Shown here: one piece after another, positions 6,396 through 16,023 of the stretch
Numbering within the stretch: the first letter of the stretch is position 1
How the letters are laid out: every line of letters starts with the position of its first letter
Assembly (NCBI RefSeq): GCF_000981805.1
Contig: NZ_CP011132.1
Location: 1,116,001 to 1,180,000, forward strand
Length of the DNA stretch: 64,000 nucleotides
Origin: Citrobacter amalonaticus Y19
GTDB lineage: Bacteria; Pseudomonadota; Gammaproteobacteria; Enterobacterales; Enterobacteriaceae
Direction of reading: 5' to 3'
Position numbers and translations under genes: made by a program
Notes under the pieces: generated by a model
Databases searched by the model: none
Told to the model about the DNA's origin: nothing
What the model saw: only the letters and a program-made list of their open reading frames with translations

Positions 6396-9300
6396 TTAGC
6401 CAATTGTCATCAGGCTTGCGTTCCCTCCGGCGGCGGCCGTGTTCACGCTCAACGAGCGCTCGACGTACAGTCGTTCCAGCAGAATATTGCTTTCGCCACG
6501 GGCAAAACCTTGTACCGACACAATCGCGCCTTCACGGGCTGCAACCGCTTCACACAAGGCGCGAAGCTGATCGGAATCCCCGTGAAAGATAACGGCATCG
6601 AACGGTTGCGACATCAGACCCTCGGTTTTCGCAAACGTAATACGCGCGGAAACTGCGGCCGGCAGACGTTTCGCCAGCTCACGGTGGAAGGTATCGTCAG
6701 GCCACAAAATCAGACTACCGACCGAGGCGACGGCGGCAAGTTGCACCAGCGCATCCTGCTCATCATCGGCGATACACAGCACGCGCTCACGCGGTAACAG
6801 CGTCCAGGTGTTACGTTCCCCGGTGGGACCCGGCAGCAGACGCTGCGTACCGGCCTGTGCCAGTTCGCCAAACTGCTGGCAGAGTTGGCGCAGAGTTGGA
6901 TTGTCGGCTGCCCATTCGCTGAGCGCTTCCAGCGGCTGGCTCAGCACGGCTTTGAGTTGGGCGTCCACCGGGTAGTCTGCATCCTGACGCGCCAGGGTAA
7001 TAGACAGCGCATTCTCCGGACGGTTTGCCAGCAGACGGTAGAGATAGAGCGGCCCACCGGCTTTCGGACCGGTACCCGACAACCCTTCGCCGCCGAACGG
7101 TTGTACGCCGACGACTGCCCCTACCATATTACGGTTGACGTACAGGTTGCCAACATGCGCCGAGCCGGTGACCTGGGCGATGGTTTCATCAATACGGGTG
7201 TGAACGCCCAGCGTCAGACCGTAGCCGGAGGCGTTGATCTGCGCGATCAGCGCGTCCAGGTTGTTGCGGTTGTAGCGCACGACGTGCAGAACCGGACCGA
7301 AGACCTCTTTTTGCAGCTCATCAACGCTTTCCAGTTCGATAAGCGTCGGCGCAACGAATGTGCCGCTTTGCCATTCGCGGACATCTTCACTGTTTTCACG
7401 CGCCGCCTGGAACACGGGACGACCCTTCGCCCGCATGGCCTGAATATGCTGCTCAATATTGGATTTGGCCTCACTGTCGATCACCGGACCAATATCGGTC
7501 GTCAGACGCCCTGGGTTGCCCATCCGACATTCGGCCATTGCGCCGCGCAGCATTTTCAACGTGTGGTCGGCGATATCATCCTGCAGACAGAGCACGCGCA
7601 GGGCGGAACAGCGCTGACCGGCGCTATCAAACGCCGAAGACAGCACGTCGACCACCACCTGTTCGGTGAGGGCGGATGAGTCAACGATCATCGCGTTCAT
7701 GCCGCCCGTTTCAGCGATCAGCGGAATCGGACGCCCCTGTGCATCCAGACGCGTTGCGATGTTACGTTGCAGCAGCGTCGCCACCTCGGTCGAGCCAGTA
7801 AACATCACGCCGCGCACGCGGCTGTCAGAGGTCAGCTTCGCACCTACCGTTTCACCCCGGCCAGGCAACAGTTGCACCACGCCCGGCGGTACGCCCGCTT
7901 CCAGCAAGATAGCGATGCCCTGGGCCGCGATAAGCGGCGTCTGTTCCGCCGGTTTTGCCAGTACGCTGTTGCCTGCGGCCAGCGCCGCGGCAATCTGTCC
8001 GCTGAAGATAGCCAGCGGGAAGTTCCACGGGCTGATACAAACAACCGGGCCGAGCGGGCGGTGCGTTTCATTATCAAAATCGTCACGGACCTGACCGGCG
8101 TAATAGTGCAGGAAATCGACCGCTTCACGCACTTCGGCAATAGCGTTGGCGAAGCTTTTACCGGCTTCGCGTACCAGAATGCCGATCAATTGTTGCATCT
8201 GACCTTCCATCAACACGGCTGCGCGATGGAGGATAGCGGCACGTTCTTGTGGCGGCGTCGCAAACCAGATGGGGGCGTTGTTCACTGCACTTTGCAGCGC
8301 CTGTTCCACTTCGGCTTCAGTAGCTTCACGGACATAGCCAACGATGTCTTTCGGCTCTGCCGGGTTGACCACCGGGCTCATCTCACCTTCGGCAACCGCG
8401 ACGTCGAGCATCGGCAGCGCCCGCCATTTTTGCAGCGCGCTGTTGAGCAGGGCAGAGGAGAGCGAGGCCAGACGATGTTCGTTGGAAAGATCCAGACCGG
8501 CCGAGTTATCACGGCCTTTGCCGTACAGATCGCGCGGCAGAGGGATTTTCGGATGCGGCAGACCGGTCTGACCTTCCTGCTGCGCCAGTTTCTCGACGGC
8601 GTCGACCGGATCGGCTACCAGTTCGTCCAGCGGCAGCGTGGTATCCGCGATACGGTTAACAAAGGAGGTGTTCGCCCCGTTTTCCAGCAGACGACGCACC
8701 AGATACGCCAGCAGCGTTTCATGGGTGCCGACCGGCGCATAAATGCGGCACGGACGGTTCAGTTTGCCATCCGCCACTTTACCGGTGACCTGTTCGTACA
8801 GCGGTTCACCCATTCCGTGCAGACACTGGAATTCATACTGACCCGGATAGTAGTTCTGTCCGGCCAGTTGATAAATCGCCGCCAGCGTATGGGCGTTGTG
8901 GGTCGCAAATTGCGGGTAGATAAGATTCGGTACGGCGAGCAGTTTCTTCGCGCAGGCGAGATAAGAGACGTCGGTGTAGACCTTGCGCGTGTAAACCGGA
9001 TAGCCTTCCAGTCCGTCCATCTGCGCGCGTTTGATCTCGCTATCCCAGTAGGCGCCTTTGACCAGACGGATCATCAGACGGCGGCGGCTACGGGTGGCCA
9101 GGTCTGTCAGGTAATCGATGACGAACGGGCAGCGTTTCTGGTAGGCCTGAATCACGAAGCCAATACCGTTCCAGCCGGCCAGTTCAGGTTCGAAGCACAG
9201 TTTTTCCAGCAGATCGAGGGAGATCTCCAGACGGTCGGCCTCTTCGGCATCGATATTGATGCCGATATCATACTGGCGCGCCAGCAGCGTTAGCGACTTC

Positions 9301-10358
9301 AGGCGCGGATAGAGCTCTTCCATTACCCGATCGTACTGGGCGCGACTGTAGCGCGGGTGCAGGGCAGAGAGCTTGATAGAGATCCCCGGCCCTTCATAGA
9401 TTCCGCGTCCGTTCGATGCTTTACCAATCGCGTGAATCGCCTGCTGATAAGAGACCATATAGGCCTGCGCATCGGCAGCAGTCAGCGCGGCTTCGCCCAG
9501 CATATCGTAGGAGTAACGGAACCCTTTTTCTTCCAGCTTGCGGGCATTCGCCAGCGCTTCGGCAATGGTTTCCCCGGTGACGAACTGTTCGCCCATCAGG
9601 CGCATCGCCATGTCGACGCCTTTACGGATCAGCGGCTCACCGCTCTTACCGATAATGCGGTTCAGGGAGCGCGAAAGGCTGGCTTCGTTATGGGTGGAGA
9701 CCAGACGACCGGTAAACAGCAGACCCCAGGTCGCCGCATTGACGAACAGCGACGGGCTACGACCGATGTGTGACTGCCAGTTGCCGTTACTGATTTTGTC
9801 GCGGATTAAAGCATCGCGCGTGGCTTTATCCGGAATACGCAGCAGCGCTTCCGCCAGGCACATCAGCGCCACCCCTTCCTGCGACGAGAGGGAGAACTCC
9901 TGTAACAGTCCCTGCACCATACCGGCACGACCGCTGGCCGATTTCTGATTACGCAGTTTATCCGCCAGTTGATAAGCCAGTTTGTGGGCCTGTTCGGCCA
10001 CCGGCTGCGGCAGACGCGCCTGCTCCATCAGCATCGAAACGGCGTCCGTTTCTGAGCGGCGGTACGCGGCGGTGATGGCGGAACGTGAGACCGACTGGGG
10101 GAGGATCTGTTCGGCAAATTCCAGGAAAGGCTGATGGATCTCTTCCTGCGGCGCCGTGGACTCATCGCTTTCGTTGGCGGCTCCGGCTAACAGCGCAGGA
10201 AGTTCTGGCAGCGCGTCATCGTTTTCCAGTTTTTCCAGGTAATTAAAGATTGCCTGCTTAATCAACCAGTGCGGGGTGCGATCAATACGCGTTGCCGCTG
10301 ACTTAATACGCTCGCGCGTTGCGTCATCCAGTTTAACCCCCATCGTGGTGGTTCCCAT
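6396..10358 (-). CDS. putA: Bifunctional proline dehydrogenase / P5C dehydrogenase and put repressor
   Basis: 1320 residues, the exact E. coli length. The N-terminal 47 residues (MGTTTMGVKLDDATRERIKS) form the ribbon-helix-helix DNA-binding domain. The FAD proline dehydrogenase barrel covers about 260-610, with the RSRRRLMIRLVKGAYWDSEI strand. The aldehyde dehydrogenase domain covers about 650-1130, with the catalytic cysteine in FDSAGQRCSALRV and the glutamate in PLIAETGGMNA. A C-terminal domain ends in GGNASLMTIG. The protein oxidises proline to glutamate at the membrane and, without proline, represses putA and putP from the shared control region. Confidence 0.98.
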   Translation of the reverse strand: MGTTTMGVKLDDATRERIKSAATRIDRTPHWLIKQAIFNYLEKLENDDALPELPALLAGAANESDESTAPQEEIHQPFLEFAEQILPQSVSRSAITAAYRRSETDAVSMLMEQARLPQPVAEQAHKLAYQLADKLRNQKSASGRAGMVQGLLQEFSLSSQEGVALMCLAEALLRIPDKATRDALIRDKISNGNWQSHIGRSPSLFVNAATWGLLFTGRLVSTHNEASLSRSLNRIIGKSGEPLIRKGVDMAMRLMGEQFVTGETIAEALANARKLEEKGFRYSYDMLGEAALTAADAQAYMVSYQQAIHAIGKASNGRGIYEGPGISIKLSALHPRYSRAQYDRVMEELYPRLKSLTLLARQYDIGINIDAEEADRLEISLDLLEKLCFEPELAGWNGIGFVIQAYQKRCPFVIDYLTDLATRSRRRLMIRLVKGAYWDSEIKRAQMDGLEGYPVYTRKVYTDVSYLACAKKLLAVPNLIYPQFATHNAHTLAAIYQLAGQNYYPGQYEFQCLHGMGEPLYEQVTGKVADGKLNRPCRIYAPVGTHETLLAYLVRRLLENGANTSFVNRIADTTLPLDELVADPVDAVEKLAQQEGQTGLPHPKIPLPRDLYGKGRDNSAGLDLSNEHRLASLSSALLNSALQKWRALPMLDVAVAEGEMSPVVNPAEPKDIVGYVREATEAEVEQALQSAVNNAPIWFATPPQERAAILHRAAVLMEGQMQQLIGILVREAGKSFANAIAEVREAVDFLHYYAGQVRDDFDNETHRPLGPVVCISPWNFPLAIFSGQIAAALAAGNSVLAKPAEQTPLIAAQGIAILLEAGVPPGVVQLLPGRGETVGAKLTSDSRVRGVMFTGSTEVATLLQRNIATRLDAQGRPIPLIAETGGMNAMIVDSSALTEQVVVDVLSSAFDSAGQRCSALRVLCLQDDIADHTLKMLRGAMAECRMGNPGRLTTDIGPVIDSEAKSNIEQHIQAMRAKGRPVFQAARENSEDVREWQSGTFVAPTLIELESVDELQKEVFGPVLHVVRYNRNNLDALIAQINASGYGLTLGVHTRIDETIAQVTGSAHVGNLYVNRNMVGAVVGVQPFGGEGLSGTGPKAGGPLYLYRLLANRPENALSITLARQDADYPVDAQLKAVLSQPLEALSEWAADNPTLRQLCQQFGELAQAGTQRLLPGPTGERNTWTLLPRERVLCIADDEQDALVQLAAVASVGSLILWPDDTFHRELAKRLPAAVSARITFAKTEGLMSQPFDAVIFHGDSDQLRALCEAVAAREGAIVSVQGFARGESNILLERLYVERSLSVNTAAAGGNASLMTIG

Positions 10359-10418
10359 GCCATCTGCTCCTGTTGTTCGATGATGTACTGCTTACGGTTA
10401 TCGAGAAATATCTACTAT

Positions 10419-10593
10419 GTTGCAACTTTGTGCAACCACGTTAAATGTGACCTGTGCGACAAGCTTAAAAATGAATGAAATGTTAATAAAAGAAAGAGGT
10501 ATGACGTTGGGAAAAGTAATAACGCTATCTTTTTCTCTGCGGCACTTAACACTTTTAAAAGGTGCAACCGGAAAAAGTGTGAGGGAGTGCAAC
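10419..10593. promoter_or_regulatory. putA-putP control region with PutA operator-like sites
   Basis: The 397-base divergent gap holds several copies of the PutA core GTTGCA or its complement TGCAAC: 10419-10424 with the overlapping 10421-10426, then 10431-10436, 10563-10568 and 10588-10593. E. coli has five such operators in the same gap, so the arrangement is conserved. Sites near 10420 lie close to putA and those near 10565-10590 closer to putP. Confidence 0.75.
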
Positions 10594-10755
10594 CTGGCGG
10601 AAATTAGTATTCATCGACAGCAAAAATTGATGTAAATGGTGTGTTAAATCGATTGTGAAGAACTCACGCTTCCGGCAGGATACGGTCGCCTGGGAAATAC
10701 AACATGCTTTGCCACGTTCCGGCAGGGCAATAAAACAGAAGAGTCTGGAGAGTTT

Positions 10756-12264
10756 ATGGCAATGAGTACACCGATGCTGGTGACGTTCTGTGTCTACATT
10801 TTGGGTATGATACTGATTGGTTTTATCGCCTGGCGTTCAACCAAGAACTTTGATGATTATATTCTGGGAGGCCGCAGTCTTGGGCCGTTCGTGACGGCGT
10901 TATCCGCAGGCGCATCGGATATGAGCGGCTGGTTGTTGATGGGTTTACCGGGCGCGATTTTCATTTCGGGGATTTCAGAAAGCTGGATTGCCATTGGCCT
11001 GACCGTAGGGGCGTGGATCAACTGGAAGCTGGTAGCAGGGCGCCTTCGCGTGCATACCGAGCATAATAATAACGCCCTGACGTTGCCGGACTACTTCACC
11101 GGGCGCTTTGAAGATAAGAGCCGGGTTCTGCGCATTATCTCCGCGCTGGTGATTTTACTGTTCTTCACTATCTACTGTGCGTCCGGCATTGTGGCTGGAG
11201 CGCGTCTGTTTGAAAGCACCTTTGGTATGAGCTACGAAACCGCACTGTGGGCGGGGGCGGCTGCCACCATCATCTATACCTTTATCGGCGGATTCCTCGC
11301 GGTAAGCTGGACGGATACCGTGCAGGCCAGCCTGATGATTTTTGCGCTGATCCTGACACCGGTGATTGTCATCATCAGCGTCGGGGGCTTTGGCGATTCG
11401 CTGGAAGTCATCAAGCAGAAGAGCATTGAGAACGTCGATATGCTCAAGGGGCTGAACTTTGTCGCCATCATATCCCTGATGGGCTGGGGACTCGGCTACT
11501 TCGGCCAGCCGCACATTCTGGCGCGTTTTATGGCGGCGGATTCCCACCACAGTATCGTTCATGCCCGCCGTATCAGCATGACCTGGATGATCCTCTGTCT
11601 TGCTGGCGCGGTTGCGGTCGGTTTCTTCGGCATTGCTTATTTCAACAACAATCCGGCGCTGGCGGGTTCAGTGAATCAGAACGCCGAGCGCGTGTTCATT
11701 GAGCTGGCGCAAATCCTGTTTAACCCGTGGATTGCCGGTATCCTGCTGTCTGCGATTCTTGCGGCGGTGATGTCAACGCTGAGCTGTCAGCTGCTGGTGT
11801 GTTCCAGCGCGATTACTGAGGATCTGTACAAAGCGTTCCTGCGTAAAAATGCCAGCCAGCAGGAGCTGGTCTGGGTAGGGCGCATTATGGTGCTGGTGGT
11901 CGCACTAGTCGCTATCGCCCTGGCGGCGAATCCGGAGAACCGGGTGCTGGGTCTGGTGAGCTACGCCTGGGCCGGTTTCGGCGCCGCGTTTGGTCCGGTG
12001 GTGCTGTTCTCCGTGATGTGGTCGCGTATGACCCGTAACGGCGCGCTGGCCGGGATGATTATCGGTGCGCTGACGGTGATCGTCTGGAAACATTTTGGCT
12101 GGCTGGATCTGTACGAAATCATTCCGGGCTTTATCTTCGGCAGCATCGGTATCGTCGTCTTCAGCCTGTTGGGTAAAGCGCCATCCTCGGCAATGCTCAA
12201 ACGCTTTGCGGAGGCGGACGCGCACTACCACTCCGCACCGCCATCGCGTTTGCAGGAAAGCTAA
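10756..12264 (+). CDS. putP: Sodium/proline symporter
   Basis: 502 residues, family length. Start MAMSTPMLVTFCVYILGMIL leads into the first of about 13 membrane helices of the sodium:solute symporter family. Recognisable segments are the Na+-site region SAGASDMSGWLLMGLPGA, the SWTDTVQASLM loop and the C-terminal hydrophilic tail HYHSAPPSRLQES. PutP imports proline with sodium for catabolism by PutA. It is divergent from putA and is likely repressed by PutA through the sites between them. Confidence 0.98.
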   Translation: MAMSTPMLVTFCVYILGMILIGFIAWRSTKNFDDYILGGRSLGPFVTALSAGASDMSGWLLMGLPGAIFISGISESWIAIGLTVGAWINWKLVAGRLRVHTEHNNNALTLPDYFTGRFEDKSRVLRIISALVILLFFTIYCASGIVAGARLFESTFGMSYETALWAGAAATIIYTFIGGFLAVSWTDTVQASLMIFALILTPVIVIISVGGFGDSLEVIKQKSIENVDMLKGLNFVAIISLMGWGLGYFGQPHILARFMAADSHHSIVHARRISMTWMILCLAGAVAVGFFGIAYFNNNPALAGSVNQNAERVFIELAQILFNPWIAGILLSAILAAVMSTLSCQLLVCSSAITEDLYKAFLRKNASQQELVWVGRIMVLVVALVAIALAANPENRVLGLVSYAWAGFGAAFGPVVLFSVMWSRMTRNGALAGMIIGALTVIVWKHFGWLDLYEIIPGFIFGSIGIVVFSLLGKAPSSAMLKRFAEADAHYHSAPPSRLQES

Positions 12265-12287
12265 CGCCGGCGTCCAGTGAATATCAG

Positions 12288-12310
12288 GCCCGCTTCATGC
12301 GGGCTTTTTT
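12288..12310 (+). terminator. Rho-independent terminator of putP
   Basis: GCCCGC, loop TTCAT, GCGGGC, then six T residues, 24 bases after the putP stop. Confidence 0.9.
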
Positions 12311-12396
12311 GTTGCTGCCAGCAATAACCATTAATCCGCTAAGTATTTACATTCTGACATCATTATCATTACATTCTGCTTGAGTTTTCTGTTTTC

Positions 12397-12415
12397 GTAA
12401 TGATAATCACTATCA
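12397..12415. promoter_or_regulatory. Fur box upstream of efeU
   Basis: GTAATGATAATCACTATCA matches most of the 19-bp Fur consensus GATAATGATAATCATTATC. A second, weaker match (CATCATTATCATTAC) lies about 40 bases upstream near 12356-12372. The site is 60-75 bases before the efeU start, a normal position for repression of this iron-uptake operon. CpxR also regulates efeU in E. coli, but I did not see a clear CpxR box. Confidence 0.75.
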
Positions 12416-12473
12416 CTGTAATTTACCTTTCTTTGCATCAGTTGACTAAGAATAACGTTTAAGGGTGTCAGGC

Positions 12474-13307
12474 ATGTTTGTTCCGTTTCTAATTATGTTG
12501 CGTGAAGGGCTGGAAGCTGCGCTGATTGTCAGCCTGATCGCCAGTTATCTGAAGCGCACCCAACGAGGTCGTTGGATTGGCGTGATGTGGATTGGTGTAT
12601 TTCTGGCGGCGGCGCTTTGCCTCGGGTTAGGTGTCTTCATCAACGAGACCACCGGTGAGTTTCCGCAGCGGGAGCAGGAACTGTTCGAAGGTATCGTCGC
12701 GGTAATTGCCGTGGTGATCCTCACCTGGATGGTGTTCTGGATGCGTAAGGTTTCGCGTAACGTCAAAGTTCAACTGGAGCAGGCGGTCGACAGCGCTTTA
12801 CAGCGTGGCAACCATCACGGCTGGGCGCTGATCATGATGGTCTTTTTCGCCGTGGCGCGCGAAGGACTGGAATCGGTTTTCTTCCTGCTGGCCGCCTTTC
12901 AACAGGACGTCGGGATCTGGCCGCCAGTTGGCGCAATGCTGGGGCTGGCGACTGCTGTCGTGCTCGGTTTCTTACTCTACTGGGGCGGCATTCGCCTGAA
13001 TCTGGGCGCGTTCTTTAAGTGGACCAGTCTGTTCATTTTGCTGGTGGCGGCAGGTCTTGCCGCGGGGGCGATTCGCGCCTTCCATGAGGCCGGATTGTGG
13101 AACCACTTCCAGGACGTGGCGTTTGATATGAGCGCCATCCTTTCGACGCACTCTCTGTTTGGCACCCTGATGGAAGGCATTTTTGGCTACCAGGAAGCTC
13201 CGAGCGTCAGTGAGGTCGCGGTCTGGTTTATCTATTTGATACCGGCGCTGGTGGTATTTGCATTGCCGCCGCGCACAGGCACAACCGCGTCCCGCACAGC
13301 GCCTTAA
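12474..13307 (+). CDS. efeU: Ferrous iron permease EfeU (intact)
   Basis: 277 residues with about seven membrane helices, a member of the Ftr1/OFeT permease family. Two REGLE iron-binding motifs are visible: MLREGLEAALI at residue 7 and VAREGLESVFF in the centre. The chosen ATG follows AAGGG by eight bases; a GTG nine bases upstream would add three residues. In E. coli K-12 the gene is disrupted by a frameshift, while here the frame is continuous. EfeU takes Fe2+ across the inner membrane at low pH together with EfeO and EfeB. Confidence 0.96.
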   Translation: MFVPFLIMLREGLEAALIVSLIASYLKRTQRGRWIGVMWIGVFLAAALCLGLGVFINETTGEFPQREQELFEGIVAVIAVVILTWMVFWMRKVSRNVKVQLEQAVDSALQRGNHHGWALIMMVFFAVAREGLESVFFLLAAFQQDVGIWPPVGAMLGLATAVVLGFLLYWGGIRLNLGAFFKWTSLFILLVAAGLAAGAIRAFHEAGLWNHFQDVAFDMSAILSTHSLFGTLMEGIFGYQEAPSVSEVAVWFIYLIPALVVFALPPRTGTTASRTAP

Positions 13308-13363
13308 CGCTTTGCGACGCAGATTCTTTCTTAGTTACAACATACTTATTTAAAGGGATGGTC

Positions 13364-14491
13364 ATGACGAATCACTTTCGCCGTAGTGCGCTGCAGCTTG
13401 GCATGGCTGCGCTGTTTGCTTCTGCTTTTACTGCCTATGCTGCGGATATTCCGCAGGTTAACGTCACGGTAACCGATAAACAATGCGAGCCGATGAGCAT
13501 TACGGTTAATGCTGGCAAAACTCAGTTCATCATTCAAAACCACAGTCAGAAAGCGCTGGAATGGGAGATCCTGAAGGGCGTCATGGTGGTTGAAGAGCGC
13601 GAAAACATCGCGCCGGGATTCAGCCAGAAGATGACGGCCAATCTGCAACCGGGCGAATATGACATGACCTGCGGCCTGCTGACCAATCCGAAAGGGAAGC
13701 TGATTGTCAAAGGCAGCGCGACGGCAGATGCTGCCCAGAGCGATGCCCTGCTAAGTCTGGGCGGTGCCATCACCGACTATAAAGCTTATGTGACCGAAGA
13801 GACCGCGCAGTTGGTTGCGGGAACCAAAGCCTTCACCGATGCCATTAAAGCCGGCGATCTGGAGAAAGCGAAGTCACTGTATGCGCCAACCCGTCAGCAC
13901 TACGAGCGTATCGAGCCGATTGCTGAACTGTTTTCCGATCTCGACGGCAGTATCGATGCCCGTGAAGACGACTACGAACAAAAAGCCGCCGACCCGAAAT
14001 TTACCGGCTTCCACCGTCTGGAAAAAGCGCTGTTTGGCGATAACTCGACCAAAGGAATGGAGAAATATGCCGATCAGCTGAATACCGATGTGCTGGATCT
14101 GCAGAAACGCATCAGTGAACTGGCATTCCCGCCGTCAAAAGTGGTTGGCGGCGCGGCAGGACTGATTGAAGAAGTGGCGGCCAGTAAAATCAGCGGCGAA
14201 GAAGATCGTTACAGCCACACTGACCTGTGGGATTTTCAGGCTAACGTTGATGGCGCGCAGAAGATTGTCAACCTGCTGCGTCCACAGTTGCAGAAATCCA
14301 ACGCGGAGTTGCTGGCGAAAGTGGATGCGAACTTCAAAAAAGTGGACACCATTCTCGCGAAATATCGCACCAAAGACGGTTTTGAGACTTACGATAAACT
14401 GACCGATGCGGACCGTAACGCGCTGAAAGGCCCGATTACGACGCTGGCGGAAGATCTCGCGCAATTACGCGGTGTACTGGGTCTGGATTAA
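13364..14491 (+). CDS. efeO: EfeO, periplasmic iron-binding component
   Basis: 375 residues. A signal peptide ends near residue 26 (TAYAADI). An N-terminal cupredoxin domain (residues about 30-120) precedes a C-terminal peptidase-M75 / imelysin-like domain carrying the HXXE metal motif in TGFHRLEKALFG. The ATG at 13364 has AAAGGG six bases upstream; another ATG two codons earlier is too close to it. EfeO is thought to bind iron and hand it to EfeU. It is 56 bases after efeU in the same operon. Confidence 0.96.
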   Translation: MTNHFRRSALQLGMAALFASAFTAYAADIPQVNVTVTDKQCEPMSITVNAGKTQFIIQNHSQKALEWEILKGVMVVEERENIAPGFSQKMTANLQPGEYDMTCGLLTNPKGKLIVKGSATADAAQSDALLSLGGAITDYKAYVTEETAQLVAGTKAFTDAIKAGDLEKAKSLYAPTRQHYERIEPIAELFSDLDGSIDAREDDYEQKAADPKFTGFHRLEKALFGDNSTKGMEKYADQLNTDVLDLQKRISELAFPPSKVVGGAAGLIEEVAASKISGEEDRYSHTDLWDFQANVDGAQKIVNLLRPQLQKSNAELLAKVDANFKKVDTILAKYRTKDGFETYDKLTDADRNALKGPITTLAEDLAQLRGVLGLD

Positions 14492-14496
14492 GCACC

Positions 14497-15780
14497 ATGC
14501 AGCATGATGATAAAAACGGCGTGAGCGAACCGTCACGCCGACGTTTGTTGAAAGGAATGGGCGCGCTCGGCGGCGCGCTGGCACTGGCTGGCGGTTGTCC
14601 TGTCGCCCATGCGCAAAAGCCGCAAAGCGCGCCGGGAACCTTGTCACCGGATGCCCGCAGCGAAACACAGCCTTTTTATGGTCCTCACCAGGCGGGTATT
14701 CTGACGCCGCAGCAGGCTTCAATGATGCTGGTGGCATTTGACGTACTGGCTTCCGATAAAGGTGAGCTAGAACGACTGTTTCGCCTGCTGACGAAACGTA
14801 TCGCCTTCCTGACCACCGGCGGACCGGCACCGGAAACGCTGAATCCGCGTTTGCCGCCAATGGATTCCGGGATCCTCGGCGCCTTCATCGCGCCGGATAA
14901 CCTGACTATGACGCTGTCGGTAGGGCATTCGCTGTTTGATGAGCGCTTTGGGCTACAGGCGCAGATGCCAAAGACGCTGCAAAAAATGACTCGTTTCCCG
15001 AATGACTCGCTGGATGCCGCGTTATGTCATGGGGATGTGTTGCTGCAGATTTGTGCCAACACTCAGGACACGGTGATCCATGCTCTGCGAGATATCATCA
15101 AGCATACGCCGGATTTGTTGAGCGTTCGCTGGAAACGGGAAGGGTTCATATCCGACCACGCGGCGCGTAGTAAAGGTAAAGAGACCCCGGTCAATTTACT
15201 GGGCTTCAAAGACGGCACAGCGAACCCGGACAGCAGCGATGCAAAGCTGATGCAGGACGTGGTGTGGGTAACGGCGGAGCAGGGGGAACCGGCGTGGGCA
15301 ATCGGCGGATCTTATCAGGCCGTGCGTCTGATTCAGTTTCGCGTCGAATTCTGGGACCGCACGCCGCTCAAGGAGCAGCAAACCATTTTTGGCCGGGATA
15401 AACATACCGGCGCGCCGCTGGGCATGCAGCGCGAGCATGACGTGCCGGATTACGCCAGCGACCTGGAGGGCAACGTCATTGCACTGGACAGCCACATTCG
15501 TCTGGCGAACCCGCGTACGGCACAGACGCAGTCAAGCCTGATGATGCGCCGCGGCTACAGCTACTCCCTCGGCGTGACGCCATCCGGGCAGCTCGATATG
15601 GGATTGCTGTTTGTCTGCTATCAACATGACCTGGAAAAAGGCTTTCTGACCGTGCAGAAGCGGTTGAACGGCGAAGCGCTGGAAGAGTACGTGAAGCCGA
15701 TTGGCGGTGGCTATTTCTTCGCGCTGCCGGGGATTAAGCAGGCCGATCGCTATCTGGGCCAGTCTCTGCTCGAAACCTGA
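14497..15780 (+). CDS. efeB: EfeB, Tat-exported haem DyP peroxidase
   Basis: 427 residues, starting five bases after the efeO stop. The twin-arginine signal SRRRLLKGMGALGGALALA is near residues 13-31. The dye-decolourising peroxidase motif appears as LLGFKDGTANPD with its distal aspartate, and the proximal haem histidine is in DSHIRLANPRTAQ. EfeB acts in the periplasm, probably oxidising Fe2+ during uptake; haem-iron extraction has also been proposed for it. It closes the efeUOB operon. Confidence 0.96.
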   Translation: MQHDDKNGVSEPSRRRLLKGMGALGGALALAGGCPVAHAQKPQSAPGTLSPDARSETQPFYGPHQAGILTPQQASMMLVAFDVLASDKGELERLFRLLTKRIAFLTTGGPAPETLNPRLPPMDSGILGAFIAPDNLTMTLSVGHSLFDERFGLQAQMPKTLQKMTRFPNDSLDAALCHGDVLLQICANTQDTVIHALRDIIKHTPDLLSVRWKREGFISDHAARSKGKETPVNLLGFKDGTANPDSSDAKLMQDVVWVTAEQGEPAWAIGGSYQAVRLIQFRVEFWDRTPLKEQQTIFGRDKHTGAPLGMQREHDVPDYASDLEGNVIALDSHIRLANPRTAQTQSSLMMRRGYSYSLGVTPSGQLDMGLLFVCYQHDLEKGFLTVQKRLNGEALEEYVKPIGGGYFFALPGIKQADRYLGQSLLET

Positions 15781-15812
15781 CAGCATACCCCGTCTGCGGG
15801 CGGGGTATGCTG
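15781..15812 (+). terminator. Perfect 12-bp hairpin directly after efeB
   Basis: CAGCATACCCCG and CGGGGTATGCTG flank an 8-base loop, starting on the base after the stop codon. There is no T run, so this may be a processing or stability hairpin rather than a full intrinsic terminator. Confidence 0.5.
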
Positions 15813-16023
15813 CATCTCACGCTTATGAAAATATTCTTTTTTTATATGATCCGTTTTTTGAAATAATTTTGTAATATCTCCGTAAGAGACTGTTGCCAAC
15901 AGAAAATGAGAATTTAGTTAACGTTAAGTAAAATTATTGTTGCGTTATTGCTAAGTTCTGATGTAATTATACGTAATAGCGGTAGTTCCCGGCTGTGATG
16001 CTTATTCACTATGGAGATCGCGA

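Noticed and set aside
7767..9293. 508-codon frame antisense to putA
   Set aside because: Its composition (many Arg, Gln, His) is that of a GC-rich antisense shadow; putA is certain on the other strand.
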